From G965212025 sp965237985 (lineage in GTDB: Bacteria; Pseudomonadota; Gammaproteobacteria; Poriferisulfidales; Oxydemutatoraceae), in assembly GCA_965237985.1 (NCBI GenBank), contig OZ250161.1, positions 992,001-1,056,000 on the forward strand: a stretch of DNA of 64,000 bases, written 5' to 3'. Below the pieces are notes generated by a model that was not told the origin of the DNA, made no database searches, and saw only the letters and a list, made by a program, of their open reading frames with translations. This document shows positions 63,071 to 64,000 of this stretch, piece after piece. Both the position numbers and the translations under genes were made by a program. The number at the start of each line of letters is the position of its first letter. The first letter of the stretch is position 1.

Positions 63071-64000
63071 AAAAGTCACTCATCGACTGGATAGACGATC
63101 GCTTGCCACTCAAGCAGTTCTGGCGGGACCATCTGTCCGAATACTACGCACCGAAAAACTTCAACTTCTGGTACTTCTTCGGTTCGCTTTCGTTGATGGT
63201 CCTGTTCATGCAGATTTTCACGGGCATTTTCCTGACCATGCATTACAAGCCGGATGCCGATGAAGCATTCGCTTCCATTGAACTGATTATGCGGGACGTG
63301 GAATGGGGCTGGTTGATTCGCTATCTACATTCAACCGGGGCTTCGGCTTTTTTCATCGTCGTTTATTTTCACATATTCAGAGCGCTGCTTTACGGTTCCT
63401 ACAAAAATCCCCGTGAACTGATATGGCTCATCGGTGTCTGCATTTACCTGGCACTGATGGCGGAAGCATTCATGGGGTACCTCCTGCCGTGGGGGCAAAT
63501 GTCCTACTGGGGGGCACAGGTGATCATCAACCTCTTCGGTGCCATTCCCGGCATTGGCCCTGATCTGGCAACTTGGATCAGAGGAGATTTTGTGGTTTCG
63601 GATGCCACACTGAACCGCTTTTTCTCATTTCACGTAATCGCGATGCCGCTGCTGATTCTCGGCCTGGTCTTCATGCATATCGTTGCCCTCCACGCAGTAG
63701 GTTCCAACAACCCTGAAGGAATTGAAATCAAAGCGCAGAAAGATGCACAGAATCGACCGCTTGATGGCATACCATTTCATCCTTACTACACAATCAAAGA
63801 CGTTTTTGGCGCCATTGTTTTTCTCATTATTTTCCTCGGAGTTGTGTTTTTTGCACCTGCCATGGGCGGATACTTCCTTGAGTCGGCAAATTTTGTTCCA
63901 GCAAACCAGTTGATTACCCCGCAACACATCACACCCTTGTGGTATTTCACGCCTTTTTATACCATTCTGCGCTCGGTTCCTGATCCTTGGTACGGTGTGC
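63067..64000 (+). CDS. petB: Cytochrome b (partial, runs off window)
   Basis: The first 311 codons of cytochrome b, the membrane quinone-oxidising core of bc1, are present. The frame reads YAPKNFNFWYFFGSLSLMVL, has heme-ligand His pairs in YLHSTGASAFF with YFHIFRALLYG, and FFSFHVIAMPLLI with FMHIVALHAVGSNNPEG, plus the Qo-site GYLLPWGQMSYWGAQVI. The usual PEWY motif is PLWY here (PLWYFTPFYTILRSVPD). Variants of this Glu occur in some proteobacteria. The ATG overlaps the petA stop. petC would be expected after the window edge. Confidence 0.96.
   Translation, partial: MKKSLIDWIDDRLPLKQFWRDHLSEYYAPKNFNFWYFFGSLSLMVLFMQIFTGIFLTMHYKPDADEAFASIELIMRDVEWGWLIRYLHSTGASAFFIVVYFHIFRALLYGSYKNPRELIWLIGVCIYLALMAEAFMGYLLPWGQMSYWGAQVIINLFGAIPGIGPDLATWIRGDFVVSDATLNRFFSFHVIAMPLLILGLVFMHIVALHAVGSNNPEGIEIKAQKDAQNRPLDGIPFHPYYTIKDVFGAIVFLIIFLGVVFFAPAMGGYFLESANFVPANQLITPQHITPLWYFTPFYTILRSVPDPWYGV

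Overview
The window reads as a chromosome segment of a gammaproteobacterium. The evidence is a homodimeric-type pyruvate dehydrogenase operon (aceE, a short one-lipoyl aceF, lpd), the glyQ-glyS pair, pgeF next to clpB, bioB divergent from comF, pyrC followed by rnt, an E. coli-like Fpr, Hfq, UbiA, MlaA and a Rieske/cytochrome b operon. I cannot place it in a genus. Insertion sequences, frameshifted genes, partial duplications and one lost start codon are common, which suggests a genome decaying under relaxed selection, perhaps in a host-associated lineage (inference).

Layout. 1-5.3 kb is an accessory zone: the start of an epoxide hydrolase gene, an IS1595-type transposase remnant cut by an IS481-family element, a decayed TPR/cyclase tail, a frameshifted uracil-DNA-glycosylase-like gene, an intact IS1595 (IS1016-group) element with a perfect 8-bp target duplication, and an unknown gene. 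5.8-10.7 kb holds a CAU tRNA with a half-tRNA copy beside it, hfq, gloB and an extraordinary suhB. The SuhB domain has lost metal-binding acids and carries a roughly 750-residue Arg/Glu/Ser/Asn-rich tail of two repeat families. A second IS481 copy follows. 13-24.8 kb is core metabolism: a NarX/NarL-like two-component pair, aceE-aceF-lpd with a 254-bp tandem duplication across the aceF/lpd border, and glyQS. 24.8-34.9 kb runs on the minus strand: pgeF, clpB, a Pal-like OmpA lipoprotein and a 1917-residue secreted protein with three RCC1 propellers.

34.9-39.8 kb is an eroded defence and repeat zone. It has a 146-bp tandem repeat, a 15-repeat CRISPR array resembling type I-E without cas genes in the window, remnants of an N-6 DNA methylase and of an unknown gene, and a second imperfect array of 61-bp period. 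One repeated 'spacer' of that second array matches 33 nt of the RCC1-protein gene in this same window. 40-45 kb holds a quinone oxidoreductase, a DUF2235 hydrolase and two proteins I do not recognise. 45.5-57 kb is housekeeping: fpr, pyrE, dut, bioF and bioB (with another duplicated gene border), comF, ubiA, tRNA-Arg, folE, mlaA, argG, pyrC and rnt. 57-58.7 kb is a restriction-modification pair in which the methylase looks intact but the nuclease has ATA where ATG is expected. 58.8-64 kb holds an RND transporter and the petA-petB start.

Three themes stand out: a SuhB predicted to be a pseudoenzyme with a repeat tail; two unrelated operons (ace/lpd and bio) carrying the same kind of decayed tandem duplication across a gene border; and defence systems in several stages of decay.
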